Source: an uncultured Prevotella sp. (GTDB lineage: Bacteria; Bacteroidota; Bacteroidia; Bacteroidales; Bacteroidaceae). From it: 33,852 bases of DNA. Made by a program: the position numbers and the translations under genes. This document shows, in pieces, positions 7,043 to 15,647 of this stretch (position 1 is the first letter of the stretch; each line of letters starts with the position of its first letter). The notes under the pieces are model-generated. The model did no database searches. It was not told where the DNA came from and was given only the letters and a program-made list of their open reading frames with translations. The stretch covers positions 1 to 33,852 of the forward strand of contig USCX01000005.1 in assembly GCA_900553285.1 (NCBI GenBank), written 5' to 3'.

Positions 7043-7084
7043 GGGACGTCTGGCAGTGCTTGCACACACCGTTTCAGACGTCCC
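7043..7084 (-). terminator. Probable terminator of aspS
   Basis: A perfect 10-bp stem pairs GGGACGTCTG (7043-7052) with CAGACGTCCC (7075-7084) around a 22-base loop, 28 bases after the aspS stop in the direction of transcription. On the minus strand it is followed by only TTT, so termination may be partial and the AlaX-like gene may be read through. Confidence 0.65.
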
Positions 7085-7111
7085 GTACTTTTTATGCTTT
7101 TCAGCCGTCAA

Positions 7112-8872
7112 TCAATCTTTTTTGTCTACTTTCAGACAGAGCTCTTCGAGTTGTCCGGGTTCGAGCACGGAAGGGGCGTCGAGCATGACGTCGCGGCCTG
7201 AATTGTTCTTAGGGAATGCAATGCAGTCGCGGATGGAGTCGAGGCCGGCGAAGAGCGACACCCAACGGTCGAGGCCGTAGGCCAAGCCGCCGTGGGGGGG
7301 AGCGCCATACTTGAATGCGTTCATCAGGAAGCCGAATTGTGCCTGTGCCCGCTCGGGAGTGAAGCCCAAGATCTCAAAGATTTTGGCCTGCAATACGCTG
7401 TCATGGATACGGATACTGCCACCTCCCACTTCGACACCGTTGCAAACCATGTCATAGGCGTTGGCACGTACCTGCTCGGGATGCGTGTCAAGCAAAGGAA
7501 CGTCTTCGGGTTTAGGCGCGGTGAACGGGTGATGCATCGCCATGAGGCGTTGTTCTTCGTCACTCCATTCAAACATGGGGAAGTCGACAATCCAAAGCAC
7601 GTTGAACTTGTTTTTATCGCGGAGGCCAAGACGGTTGCCCATTTCCAGACGGAGTTCACAAAGTTGTTTGCGTGCCTTCATGGCATCGGGGCCGGAGATG
7701 ATCAGAATGAGGTCACCGGCCTCTGCCTGCATCTCATCGCGCAGTCTGTTGAGGATTTCGGGCGAGTAGAATTTGTCGACAGAACTCTTCACGCTACCAT
7801 CGTCACCGACACGAGCGTAGACAAGCCCCTTGGCGCCGATTTGCGGACTTTTCACAAATTCTGTGAGCTGGTCAAGCTGCTTACGGGTATAATGTGCGCA
7901 TCCTTTGGCGCAGATGCCCCCGATGTAGGCCGCTTCGTTGAATACACCGAATTCCCCTGTACCTTTGAGTACGTCCATCAGTTCGACGAGCTCCATGCCG
8001 AAGCGCAAGTCGGGTTTATCCGAGCCAAAGCGCCGCATGGCCTCTTCCCAAGGCATACGGATGAAGGGCGTGGGAAGGTCGTAATTCCGTATCGTCTTAA
8101 ACAGATACACTGCCATCTCTTCGAAGAGCGTCAGGATGTCATTTTGTTCCACGAAGCTCATTTCGCAGTCTATCTGGGTAAATTCCGGCTGACGGTCGGA
8201 GCGTAAATCTTCATCCCTGAAACATTTTGCAATCTGGAAATAACGGTCCATTCCGGCAACCATCAGCAACTGTTTCAAGGTTTGCGGACTTTGGGGAAGG
8301 GCATAAAACTGTCCGGGATTCATGCGTGAAGGTACGACAAAGTCGCGTGCGCCTTCGGGAGTAGAACCGACTAAGACAGGCGTTTCAATTTCAAGGAAGC
8401 CCTTGCTGTCGAGAAATTTACGGACTTCGAGGCAAACCTGATGGCGAAGTTCGAGGTTTGCGCGTACCGGTGTGCGACGGAGATCAAGGTAGCGGTACTT
8501 CATACGAAGGTCGTCACCGCCGTCGGTGTTGTCTTCGATGGTGAACGGAGGCGTTTCAGATGCATTGAGGACCACTAGTTTGGTCACGTTGATCTCTATG
8601 TCACCCGTATCCATTTTCGGATTTTTGTTGTACCTCTCGCTCACTTCTCCCGTCGCTTGTACCACATACTCGCGGCCGAGCTTGTTGGCCGTTTCACAGA
8701 GCTCAGCGTTGGTCTCCTCGTTGAACACCAACTGTGTGATGCCATAGCGATCACGTAGGTCGATGAACGTCATTCCGCCCATCTTGCGTATGCGCTGGAC
8801 CCAACCTGCCAAGGTGACTTCTTCGCCTACATTGCTGATGCGTAATTCACCGCATGTTTTCGTTCTAAACAT
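7112..8872 (-). CDS. aspS: Aspartyl-tRNA synthetase
   Basis: AspRS charges tRNA(Asp) with aspartate in the cytoplasm. The 586-residue protein is the bacterial type: an N-terminal OB-fold anticodon-binding domain (about residues 15-105), class II motif 2 in FRDEDLRSDRQPEFTQID (218-235), an inserted GAD domain in the middle, and motif 3 ending in GLDR (533-536). Length matches E. coli AspRS. The start at 8872 agrees with the usual N-terminus (MFRTKTCGEL). It lies 68 bases downstream of carB on the same strand with a small hairpin between, so it may be partly co-transcribed with purF-carA-carB; aspartate is also the partner of carbamoyl phosphate in pyrimidine synthesis. Confidence 0.97.
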   Translation of the reverse strand: MFRTKTCGELRISNVGEEVTLAGWVQRIRKMGGMTFIDLRDRYGITQLVFNEETNAELCETANKLGREYVVQATGEVSERYNKNPKMDTGDIEINVTKLVVLNASETPPFTIEDNTDGGDDLRMKYRYLDLRRTPVRANLELRHQVCLEVRKFLDSKGFLEIETPVLVGSTPEGARDFVVPSRMNPGQFYALPQSPQTLKQLLMVAGMDRYFQIAKCFRDEDLRSDRQPEFTQIDCEMSFVEQNDILTLFEEMAVYLFKTIRNYDLPTPFIRMPWEEAMRRFGSDKPDLRFGMELVELMDVLKGTGEFGVFNEAAYIGGICAKGCAHYTRKQLDQLTEFVKSPQIGAKGLVYARVGDDGSVKSSVDKFYSPEILNRLRDEMQAEAGDLILIISGPDAMKARKQLCELRLEMGNRLGLRDKNKFNVLWIVDFPMFEWSDEEQRLMAMHHPFTAPKPEDVPLLDTHPEQVRANAYDMVCNGVEVGGGSIRIHDSVLQAKIFEILGFTPERAQAQFGFLMNAFKYGAPPHGGLAYGLDRWVSLFAGLDSIRDCIAFPKNNSGRDVMLDAPSVLEPGQLEELCLKVDKKD

Positions 8873-8894
8873 TGTTACTATGTACTTTTAGATG

Positions 8895-8919
8895 CCGCCG
8901 GAAGATGGACTCCCGGCGG
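8895..8919 (-). repeat. Hairpin between carB and aspS
   Basis: CCGCCGG (8895-8901) pairs with CCGGCGG (8913-8919) around an 11-base loop. There is no T-run on the minus-strand side, so it is not a standard terminator; it could stabilise the carB mRNA end or be a processing site. Confidence 0.5.
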
Positions 8920-8940
8920 ACAACATTTGTGTTAATGTGA

Positions 8941-11900
8941 CTATGCGTCGTTGTTGCCGTATTCTTGCCAGCTCTTGATGTCGAGCTCGTCGGGTTTGAC
9001 CGTGCAGAACGCATAGATAAAGGCGCTGGCCAGGCGGGCATTGGTGATGAGAGGGATATTTAAGTCGATGGCCGCACGACGAATCTTATACCCGTTGTCA
9101 AGTTCGCTGACGGTGAGATCTTTCGGCACGTTGACCACCATATCTATCTTCTTTTCGTGCAACATGTCGAGCGCCTGTGGCTGCCCTTCCTCGCTGGGCC
9201 AATATACCAAGGTGTTCGCTATGCCATTTTCCGTCAGGTAACGGCTTGTTCCGCCGGTCGCATAAAGATGATAACCATGCTTGACAAGGAGTTTCGACGC
9301 TTCGAGCATTTCTGCTTTTTGCTTAGCCGCTCCTGTCGACAGCAGGATGTTCTTTTCTGGTATGCGCTGGCCGACGGACAGCATGCTCTTCAAAAGGGCC
9401 GTGCGTGAATCTTCGCCCAGACAACCGACTTCTCCGGTCGATGCCATGTCGACTCCAAGTACAGGGTCGGCTTTCTGCAATCGGTTGAACGAGAACTGGC
9501 TGGCTTTGATGCCGACATAATCGAGATCGAAAAGGTTCTTTGCAGGTTTTTCGACGGGAAGTCCCAACATGATTCGTGTGGCGATTTCGATCAGGTTTAT
9601 TTTCAAGACCTTGCTCACGAAGGGGAAACTGCGCGAGGCCCTCAGATTGCATTCGATGACCTTGATGTCATTTTCACGCGCCAGGAACTGGATGTTGAAC
9701 GGTCCGCTGATTTGCAGTTCCCTGGCGATTTTTTTCGATATCTTTTTGATGCGCCGAACGGTTTCGACGTAAAGTTTCTGAGGCGGGAACTGAATCGTGG
9801 CGTCACCGGAATGAACGCCAGCAAACTCTATGTGTTCGCTGATTGCGTAGGCGATAATCTCCCCGTTACGTGCAACGGCATCCATCTCGACTTCCTTGGC
9901 ATGCTCCATAAAACGGCTGACCACGACGGGATGCTTCTTGGATACGTTTGCCGCCAGTTTAAGGAACCTTTCGAGTTCTTCCTGATTTGAGCAGACGTTC
10001 ATTGCTGCACCTGAAAGCACATAAGAAGGACGTACCAGAACGGGGAATCCCACTTTCGCTATGAAAGCATTGATATCTTCCAAACTTGTCAGAGCGCTCC
10101 ATTCGGGCTGATCGACGCCGATACGGTTCAACATTGCCGAGAACTTCTCGCGGTCTTCCGCATTGTCGATGTGTTGCGCTGACGTACCGAGCAGGGGGAC
10201 GTGCTGCTCGTCAAGACGCAAGGCAAGGTTGTTCGGAATCTGTCCACCTGTCGAAACGATGACGCCATAGGGTGTTTCGAGTTCCAGCACATCCATCACA
10301 CGTTCGAATGTCAACTCGTCGAAATACAGACGGTCACACATGTCGTAGTCAGTGGAGACAGTCTCAGGATTATAATTAATCATGACACTCCGGTAGCCCT
10401 CCTTGCGAATCGTATTCAAGGCTTGAACGCCACACCAGTCGAACTCTACCGAGCTTCCGATGCGATAGGCACCAGAACCGAGGACAACCACCGAACGGCG
10501 GTCATATTCGAACTTGATGTCATGAGCTATGGCGTTATAAGTCAGGTAGAGATAGTTGGTCTGCGCCGGGTACTCAGCGGCTAAGGTATCGATCTGTTTT
10601 ACATACGGTACGATGCCAGCTTGCTTGCGACGGTTCCGGACAATAAGTATGGCTTTTTCGATTTCCATGTCTTTCTCCATGCCGAGCGCACGGGCTATCT
10701 GGAAATCCGTAAATCCTTGCTGTTTGGCTTTCAGAAGCAAGTCATTGCTCAACACGTTGATACTGGGACATGCGTGTAGCTCGCGGTCTGTTTCGTGAAT
10801 GTGGGACAACTTTTGAAGGAACCACTTATCGATTTTTGTCAACTCATGGATTTTATCGATGGAATATCCCTTCTCCATGGCTTTGGCTATGACAAAAATA
10901 CGTTTGTCAGTAGGTTCCTGCAAAGCCTCGTCGACATTATCAATTTTCAGTTCCTTGTTATCTACGTAGCCATGCATGCCCTGGCCAATCATACGGAGTC
11001 CTTTCTGGATGACTTCCTCGAACGTGCGTCCGATGGCCATGACTTCGCCGACGGATTTCATGCTCGAACCTAACACGCGGTCCACACCGCGGAACTTGCC
11101 CAAATCCCAGCGAGGTATCTTACAAACGACGTAGTCCAGCGCCGGCTCGAAAAAGGCGCTTGTTGTCTTAGTGACGGAGTTTTTCAAATCGAACAGGCCG
11201 TATCCTAAGCCCAACTTGGCGGCTACAAATGCGAGCGGATAGCCCGTGGCTTTGGAAGCCAAGGCCGACGAACGGCTCAAACGGGCGTTGACTTCAATCA
11301 CACGATAGTCATCAGAGTCCGGATCGAACGCATACTGCACATTGCACTCGCCGACAATACCTACATGACGCACAATCCGGATACTCAGTTCGCGCAGTTT
11401 GTGGTAGTCGTGGTTCGTCAGTGTTTGAGAAGGCGCGATGACGATACTCTCTCCTGTATGGATGCCCAGTGGGTCGAAATTCTCCATGTTACAAACGGTG
11501 ATGCAATTGTCGTAGCGGTCGCGCACCACCTCGTATTCAATCTCTTTCCATCCTTTGAGACTTTTTTCAACCAATACTTGCGGGGAGAAAGAGAATGCTT
11601 TTTCGGCAAGACGGTTAAGTTCCTCTTCGTTGTTGCAGAAGCCGGAGCCGAGTCCGCCAAGCGCATACGCGGCACGAATAATGATGGGGTAGCCCAATTC
11701 TTTGGCTGCCTGTCGCGCTTGTTCTATATTTTCGCAAGCCTCACTCTTGATGGTCTTTACGTCAATTTCATGCAGTTTCTCAACAAAGAGCTCGCGGTCT
11801 TCGGTGTCCATGATGGCCTGCACAGGCGTGCCGAGCACTTGAAGATTATATTTTTCGAGCACGCCGCTCTTATAAAGTTCTACGCCGCAATTGAGTGCAG

Positions 11901-12177
11901 TCTGACCGCCGAACGCCAGCATGATACCGTCCGGACGTTCCTTGGCGATGACTTTCTCGACGAAGAAGGGCGTAACAGGCAGGAAGTAGATCTGATCGGC
12001 TACTCCTTCGCTCGTTTGTACCGTAGCTATGTTCGGATTGATCAGCACCGTGGTGATGCCTTCTTCCTTTAAGGCTTTCAGGGCTTGCGAACCGGAGTAA
12101 TCGAATTCACCGGCCTCACCTATTTTCAGCGCCCCGGAACCTAACAACAGGACTTTGCGTATCTTGTTTTCTTTCAT
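8941..12177 (-). CDS. carB: Carbamoyl-phosphate synthase large subunit
   Basis: CarB makes carbamoyl phosphate from bicarbonate, ATP and the ammonia supplied by CarA, for pyrimidine and arginine synthesis. The 1078-residue protein is full length: two homologous ATP-grasp halves, the first opening with LLLGSGALKIGEAGEFDYSG (about 10-29) and the second with VVLGSGAYRIGSSVEFDWCG a little past the middle, and a C-terminal MGS-like allosteric domain (last 130 residues, with YATGGTSRYL). Spacing to carA is 43 bases with no terminator, so the two are one operon. The MGS domain is where UMP and ornithine act in E. coli; whether they act here is unknown. Confidence 0.98.
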   Translation of the reverse strand: MKENKIRKVLLLGSGALKIGEAGEFDYSGSQALKALKEEGITTVLINPNIATVQTSEGVADQIYFLPVTPFFVEKVIAKERPDGIMLAFGGQTALNCGVELYKSGVLEKYNLQVLGTPVQAIMDTEDRELFVEKLHEIDVKTIKSEACENIEQARQAAKELGYPIIIRAAYALGGLGSGFCNNEEELNRLAEKAFSFSPQVLVEKSLKGWKEIEYEVVRDRYDNCITVCNMENFDPLGIHTGESIVIAPSQTLTNHDYHKLRELSIRIVRHVGIVGECNVQYAFDPDSDDYRVIEVNARLSRSSALASKATGYPLAFVAAKLGLGYGLFDLKNSVTKTTSAFFEPALDYVVCKIPRWDLGKFRGVDRVLGSSMKSVGEVMAIGRTFEEVIQKGLRMIGQGMHGYVDNKELKIDNVDEALQEPTDKRIFVIAKAMEKGYSIDKIHELTKIDKWFLQKLSHIHETDRELHACPSINVLSNDLLLKAKQQGFTDFQIARALGMEKDMEIEKAILIVRNRRKQAGIVPYVKQIDTLAAEYPAQTNYLYLTYNAIAHDIKFEYDRRSVVVLGSGAYRIGSSVEFDWCGVQALNTIRKEGYRSVMINYNPETVSTDYDMCDRLYFDELTFERVMDVLELETPYGVIVSTGGQIPNNLALRLDEQHVPLLGTSAQHIDNAEDREKFSAMLNRIGVDQPEWSALTSLEDINAFIAKVGFPVLVRPSYVLSGAAMNVCSNQEELERFLKLAANVSKKHPVVVSRFMEHAKEVEMDAVARNGEIIAYAISEHIEFAGVHSGDATIQFPPQKLYVETVRRIKKISKKIARELQISGPFNIQFLARENDIKVIECNLRASRSFPFVSKVLKINLIEIATRIMLGLPVEKPAKNLFDLDYVGIKASQFSFNRLQKADPVLGVDMASTGEVGCLGEDSRTALLKSMLSVGQRIPEKNILLSTGAAKQKAEMLEASKLLVKHGYHLYATGGTSRYLTENGIANTLVYWPSEEGQPQALDMLHEKKIDMVVNVPKDLTVSELDNGYKIRRAAIDLNIPLITNARLASAFIYAFCTVKPDELDIKSWQEYGNNDA

Positions 12178-12220
12178 TGTGGCAAGTTTTTTCGCACCTA
12201 TGCAATTAAACAGGAATTAA

Positions 12221-13297
12221 TTAAAGCAGTTTGACGAAGTCGTCGAAAAGGAACTCCGTATCGACAGGGCCACTGCATGCCTCCGGATGGAACTGTGCGC
12301 TGAACCATGGATTTGTCTTATGGCGCACTCCTTCGTTCGAACCGTCGTTCATGTTGATGAAATAGGCTTCCCAGTCCGAGGGCAGAGTCTTGCTATCCAC
12401 TGCATAACCGTGGTTCTGGCTCGTGATGAAGCATCGCGTGCTTCCTGCCATCCGTACGGGCTGGTTGTGGCTGCGGTGACCATACTTCAATTTATAGATA
12501 GTGGCTCCGGCTGCCTTTGACAGCAGCTGGTTGCCCATGCAGATGCCCATGCACGGCCTGACCACAGGATTAGCTAAGAATTTCCGGATGTTTTCCACGG
12601 CTTCAACACAGGTGTCCGGGTCGCCGGGACCGTTCGCCAAAAACAGTCCATCAAATTCCATGCCGTTGAAATCATAGTTCCATGGCACGCGGATTACCTC
12701 GACGCCACGTTTGATAAGGCAACGGATAATGTTATGTTTTACGCCGCAATCGACAAGGAGCACTTTCTTTCCGGCTCCTTCGTTGTAGCGTATGATTTCC
12801 TTGCACGAAACCTGCGCGACATAATTGATACCGCTGTATTGCGCCGTCGGGATGTGGTCCGGCTCATCGTCAAAAATGATTTTGCCCATCATGACTCCGT
12901 GTTCACGCAGGGTCTTGGTGAGTTCTCGCGTATCAATCCCCGTGATACCCGGCACGTGTTCGCGCTTCAACCAGTCGGCCAGACTTTCCACCGCGTTCCA
13001 ATGGCTGTATTGCTGGCTATAATCTGCCACGATAATTGCCGAAGCATAGATGCGGTCGCTTTCCATGTAAGTGGCTAAACCATTGGCTTCCATCGTGAAC
13101 GGGGGTACGCCGTAGTTGCCCACCAACGGATATGTCAGGGTCATCAACTGACCGGCATAGGAGGGATCGGTCAGACTTTCGGGATAGCCGGTCATGGCGG
13201 TATTGAATACGACTTCACCCGCTACGGGCTTTTCGTAACCGAAAGATTTGCCATGGAAACGACTTCCATCTTCCAAGATTAACGTTACATTTCTCAT
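12221..13297 (-). CDS. carA: Carbamoyl-phosphate synthase small subunit
   Basis: CarA hydrolyses glutamine and passes ammonia to CarB. The 358-residue protein has the N-terminal CPSase_sm domain (about 1-135) and a class I glutamine amidotransferase domain with nucleophile Cys253 in GICMGNQLL and the His337/Glu339 pair in QFHPEACSGP, so the triad is complete. The oxyanion loop ANGPGDP (221-227) is also present. It lies between purF and carB, 65 bases after purF. Grouping with a second glutamine-dependent enzyme, PurF, puts two glutamine-consuming entry points of nucleotide synthesis under likely common control. Confidence 0.97.
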   Translation of the reverse strand: MRNVTLILEDGSRFHGKSFGYEKPVAGEVVFNTAMTGYPESLTDPSYAGQLMTLTYPLVGNYGVPPFTMEANGLATYMESDRIYASAIIVADYSQQYSHWNAVESLADWLKREHVPGITGIDTRELTKTLREHGVMMGKIIFDDEPDHIPTAQYSGINYVAQVSCKEIIRYNEGAGKKVLLVDCGVKHNIIRCLIKRGVEVIRVPWNYDFNGMEFDGLFLANGPGDPDTCVEAVENIRKFLANPVVRPCMGICMGNQLLSKAAGATIYKLKYGHRSHNQPVRMAGSTRCFITSQNHGYAVDSKTLPSDWEAYFINMNDGSNEGVRHKTNPWFSAQFHPEACSGPVDTEFLFDDFVKLL

Positions 13298-13362
13298 TTT
13301 GTGCGATTTTTGGCCCCGCCCGTCTTTTTATGTTCCGGTCGGTTATTGGGTTTTGAAGGATA

Positions 13363-15264
13363 TTACTGCTGGTTGGCTGTTTGGGGTAAATAGACCTGTT
13401 CGTAGTAGTCGATAAACGCTTGATTGACCTTTTTGTTTCCTCCGGGAGTGGGATAGCGGCCGCTGAAATACCAGTCTCCCGGGCTTTGGCTGCAAGCCTG
13501 ATGCAGGCCGTCGAGGGTCTGGTACACGATGCGCACTTCCGATTTCACCTCTGCCGGACGGAGCATTTCTGCCATTTTTTCCGAAATCTCTTCCTGAGAG
13601 AAGTCCTTATATATGTCGGTGACATAATTGATGACCTCTTCTTTGGGCTTATGCTGCTGGGCTTTGCATTTCGCATAGGTTTCGTCTATCAATTGTTTAT
13701 GGCCGCGGTCTTTCAGGAGCGCAATGGCCGCCTTGAAGGCTATGAACTCGTTCATGCGGGCCATGTCGATTCCGTAATAGTCCGGAAAGCGGACCTGGGG
13801 CGACGAAGAGACAATCACGATGCGTTTGGGATGCAGGCGGTCGAGAATGCGGATAATGCTTTCGCGCAGGGTTGTTCCTCTCACGATGCTGTCGTCTATG
13901 ATGACGAGGTTGTCCACATGAGGTCGCAGGCTTCCGTACGTGATGTCGTACACATGGGCGGCCAGATCCTTCCGGCTGTTGCCTTCGGCGATGAAAGTGC
14001 GCATTTTGATATCTTTCCAGGCTACCTTTTCCGCACGTATGCGGCGGCTTAAAATCCGCTGCAGTTCGTCATCGTTGATGCGTGTCCCAATCTGCCGGAT
14101 GGCTTTTATCTTCTCTTGGTTCAGGTATTGGTCAAGCCCGGATGCCATGCCATAGAATGCGGCTTCGGCGGTGTTTGGAATGAAAGAGAATACGGTGTTG
14201 TCTATGTCGTGGTCGATGGCGTCCAGTATGGCCGGAACCAGAAGGCGTCCAAGCTCTTTGCGTTCACGATAGATGTCGCAGTCGCTGCCGCGGCTGAAAT
14301 AAACGCGCTCAAAAGAGCATGCTTCATAATTTTTCGCCTCGATGATTTGCTCCGTGTGCAGCTGGCCGGCCTTGTTGACAAAGATTGCCTCTCCGGGAGT
14401 CAATTCATGCACCTGTCCCGCCTCGAGGTCAAGCGTGGTTTGTATGACAGGACGCTCGGAAGCCAGCACCATGATTTCATCGTCTTTGTACCAAAAAGCC
14501 GGGCGGATGCCCCAGGGGTCACGCATGGCAAACATTTCGCCGCTTCCGGTCACGCCACAAAAGACATAGCCGCCATCCCAAATCGGTGCCGACGTGCGCA
14601 GCACGTTGGCCAGGTTGATATGGTCTTCTATATAATATGTGATGTCTGTTCCTGTCAGGCCGGCGCGCACCGCTTCGTTGAAAAGGCGTTCGCTTTCGCG
14701 GTCTAACCTGTGCCCGACCTGTTCAAGCATGATATAGGTGTCAGAATACATGCGCGGATGTTGGCCGCAGGCTGCAATGCTGTCGAAGATTTCATCTACG
14801 TTGGTCATATTGAAATTGGCGCAAATGCACAGGTTTTTGGCCCGCCAATTGTTCCGGCGCAAAAACGGATGCACATAAGAAAGGCCACTCTTTCCGGTAG
14901 TCGAATACCGAAGGTGGCCCATATAAATCTCACCGGCAAAAGGAATGTGGCGACCGGCATAGGCTGCATTGCCGAACTGTTCTTGCGGAATATCCTTGAA
15001 GCGCTTATGCACGTTGCCGAAAATTTCCTGTATGGCCCCCGAGCCCAATGCCCGCTCACGGAACATATACTCTTCGCCCGGAGCGGCCTGCATCTTCACG
15101 CATGCAAGCCCCGCGCCTTCCTGGCCGCGGTTGTGCTGTTTCTCCATCATCAAATAGAGCTTGTTCAAACCGTACAGCCAGGTGCCATACTTTTGCTGAT
15201 AGTAGTCAAGAGGTTTCAAGAGCCGCACCATGGCTACTCCGCATTCGTGTTTCAGTGGTTCCAT
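13363..15264 (-). CDS. purF: Amidophosphoribosyltransferase (PurF), long Bacteroidales form
   Basis: PurF transfers glutamine ammonia to PRPP to form phosphoribosylamine, the first step of purine synthesis. I place the start at 15264, giving 633 residues beginning MEPLKHECGV. The ATG further upstream at 15408 adds a non-conserved hydrophobic stretch and would put the TACTTTTG promoter inside the gene. Cys8 is the expected Ntn nucleophile, implying removal of a 7-residue propeptide as in B. subtilis PurF (11 residues). HNRGQEGAG (44-52) and the GHLRYSTTG loop (116-124) mark the glutaminase domain; VIIDDSIVRGTT (454-465) is the PRPP loop. The protein is over 100 residues longer than E. coli PurF, mainly from added C-terminal and internal sequence. 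First gene of purF-carA-carB. Confidence 0.88.
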   Translation of the reverse strand: MEPLKHECGVAMVRLLKPLDYYQQKYGTWLYGLNKLYLMMEKQHNRGQEGAGLACVKMQAAPGEEYMFRERALGSGAIQEIFGNVHKRFKDIPQEQFGNAAYAGRHIPFAGEIYMGHLRYSTTGKSGLSYVHPFLRRNNWRAKNLCICANFNMTNVDEIFDSIAACGQHPRMYSDTYIMLEQVGHRLDRESERLFNEAVRAGLTGTDITYYIEDHINLANVLRTSAPIWDGGYVFCGVTGSGEMFAMRDPWGIRPAFWYKDDEIMVLASERPVIQTTLDLEAGQVHELTPGEAIFVNKAGQLHTEQIIEAKNYEACSFERVYFSRGSDCDIYRERKELGRLLVPAILDAIDHDIDNTVFSFIPNTAEAAFYGMASGLDQYLNQEKIKAIRQIGTRINDDELQRILSRRIRAEKVAWKDIKMRTFIAEGNSRKDLAAHVYDITYGSLRPHVDNLVIIDDSIVRGTTLRESIIRILDRLHPKRIVIVSSSPQVRFPDYYGIDMARMNEFIAFKAAIALLKDRGHKQLIDETYAKCKAQQHKPKEEVINYVTDIYKDFSQEEISEKMAEMLRPAEVKSEVRIVYQTLDGLHQACSQSPGDWYFSGRYPTPGGNKKVNQAFIDYYEQVYLPQTANQQ

Positions 15265-15285
15265 CCTTAGTCGCAGATTTTCGGG

Positions 15286-15293
15286 CAAAAGTA
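15286..15293 (-). promoter_or_regulatory. Probable -7 element for purF
   Basis: Minus-strand TACTTTTG fits TAnnTTTG. It lies 21 bases upstream of the chosen purF start, predicting a very short leader, which in turn supports the start at 15264. The -33 box is not clear. Confidence 0.5.
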
Positions 15294-15585
15294 ATAAAAA
15301 AAGCCGAGTTGTAACCACGAAAAGCGCGAAAATGACGGGCAATGCCACCGCAGCGGCTGGATGAAGCCCCGCCGCGACAGTTTTCCCTGTCACTGCGTCT
15401 GATGGCACCCGGCAGGGCTTCTCTCTTTCCGTATCCCGGCCATCACGGGCTCGTCGTCGGGCAAAGTCAAGTTGTCAACCTGAAACGGGTGTCAGCTTAA
15501 TCCGGCGTAAACAGGGTTACAGGATTTGTTTTATTACGTAAATTGGCAGCAATTGCACGCAATCATGCTTTTTTTGTGCGTGGGT
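15294..15585. other. Divergent purF/galM control region
   Basis: There is no gene in this stretch. It holds a GACAG/CTGTC hairpin near 15378-15393 and a GCAATTGC palindrome near 15549-15556, the latter about 30 bases upstream of the galM -33 box, where an operator for a galactose regulator could sit. I do not recognise the palindrome as a known binding site. Confidence 0.35.
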
Positions 15586-15617
15586 TTTGCGTATTCAAAA
15601 TCTTTTGAGCAAATTTG
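15586..15617 (+). promoter_or_regulatory. Probable promoter of galM-transporter-galK
   Basis: TTTG (15586-15589) and CAAATTTG (15610-15617) are separated by 20 bases, close to the Bacteroidota layout TTTG-N19-TAnnTTTG with one mismatch in the -7 box. The predicted start near 15624 gives a leader of about 24 nt. Confidence 0.55.
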
Positions 15618-15647
15618 CAAGAAGATTAATCTTAACATCTCACTATC

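Noticed and set aside
7292..8206. 304-codon plus-strand frame inside aspS
   Set aside because: It is antisense to the clear AspRS gene and without any known motif; a shadow of aspS codon bias.
15265..15408. Upstream start for purF adding 48 residues
   Set aside because: The added part is unlike any PurF, would put a hydrophobic segment before the Ntn nucleophile and overlaps the TACTTTTG promoter box.
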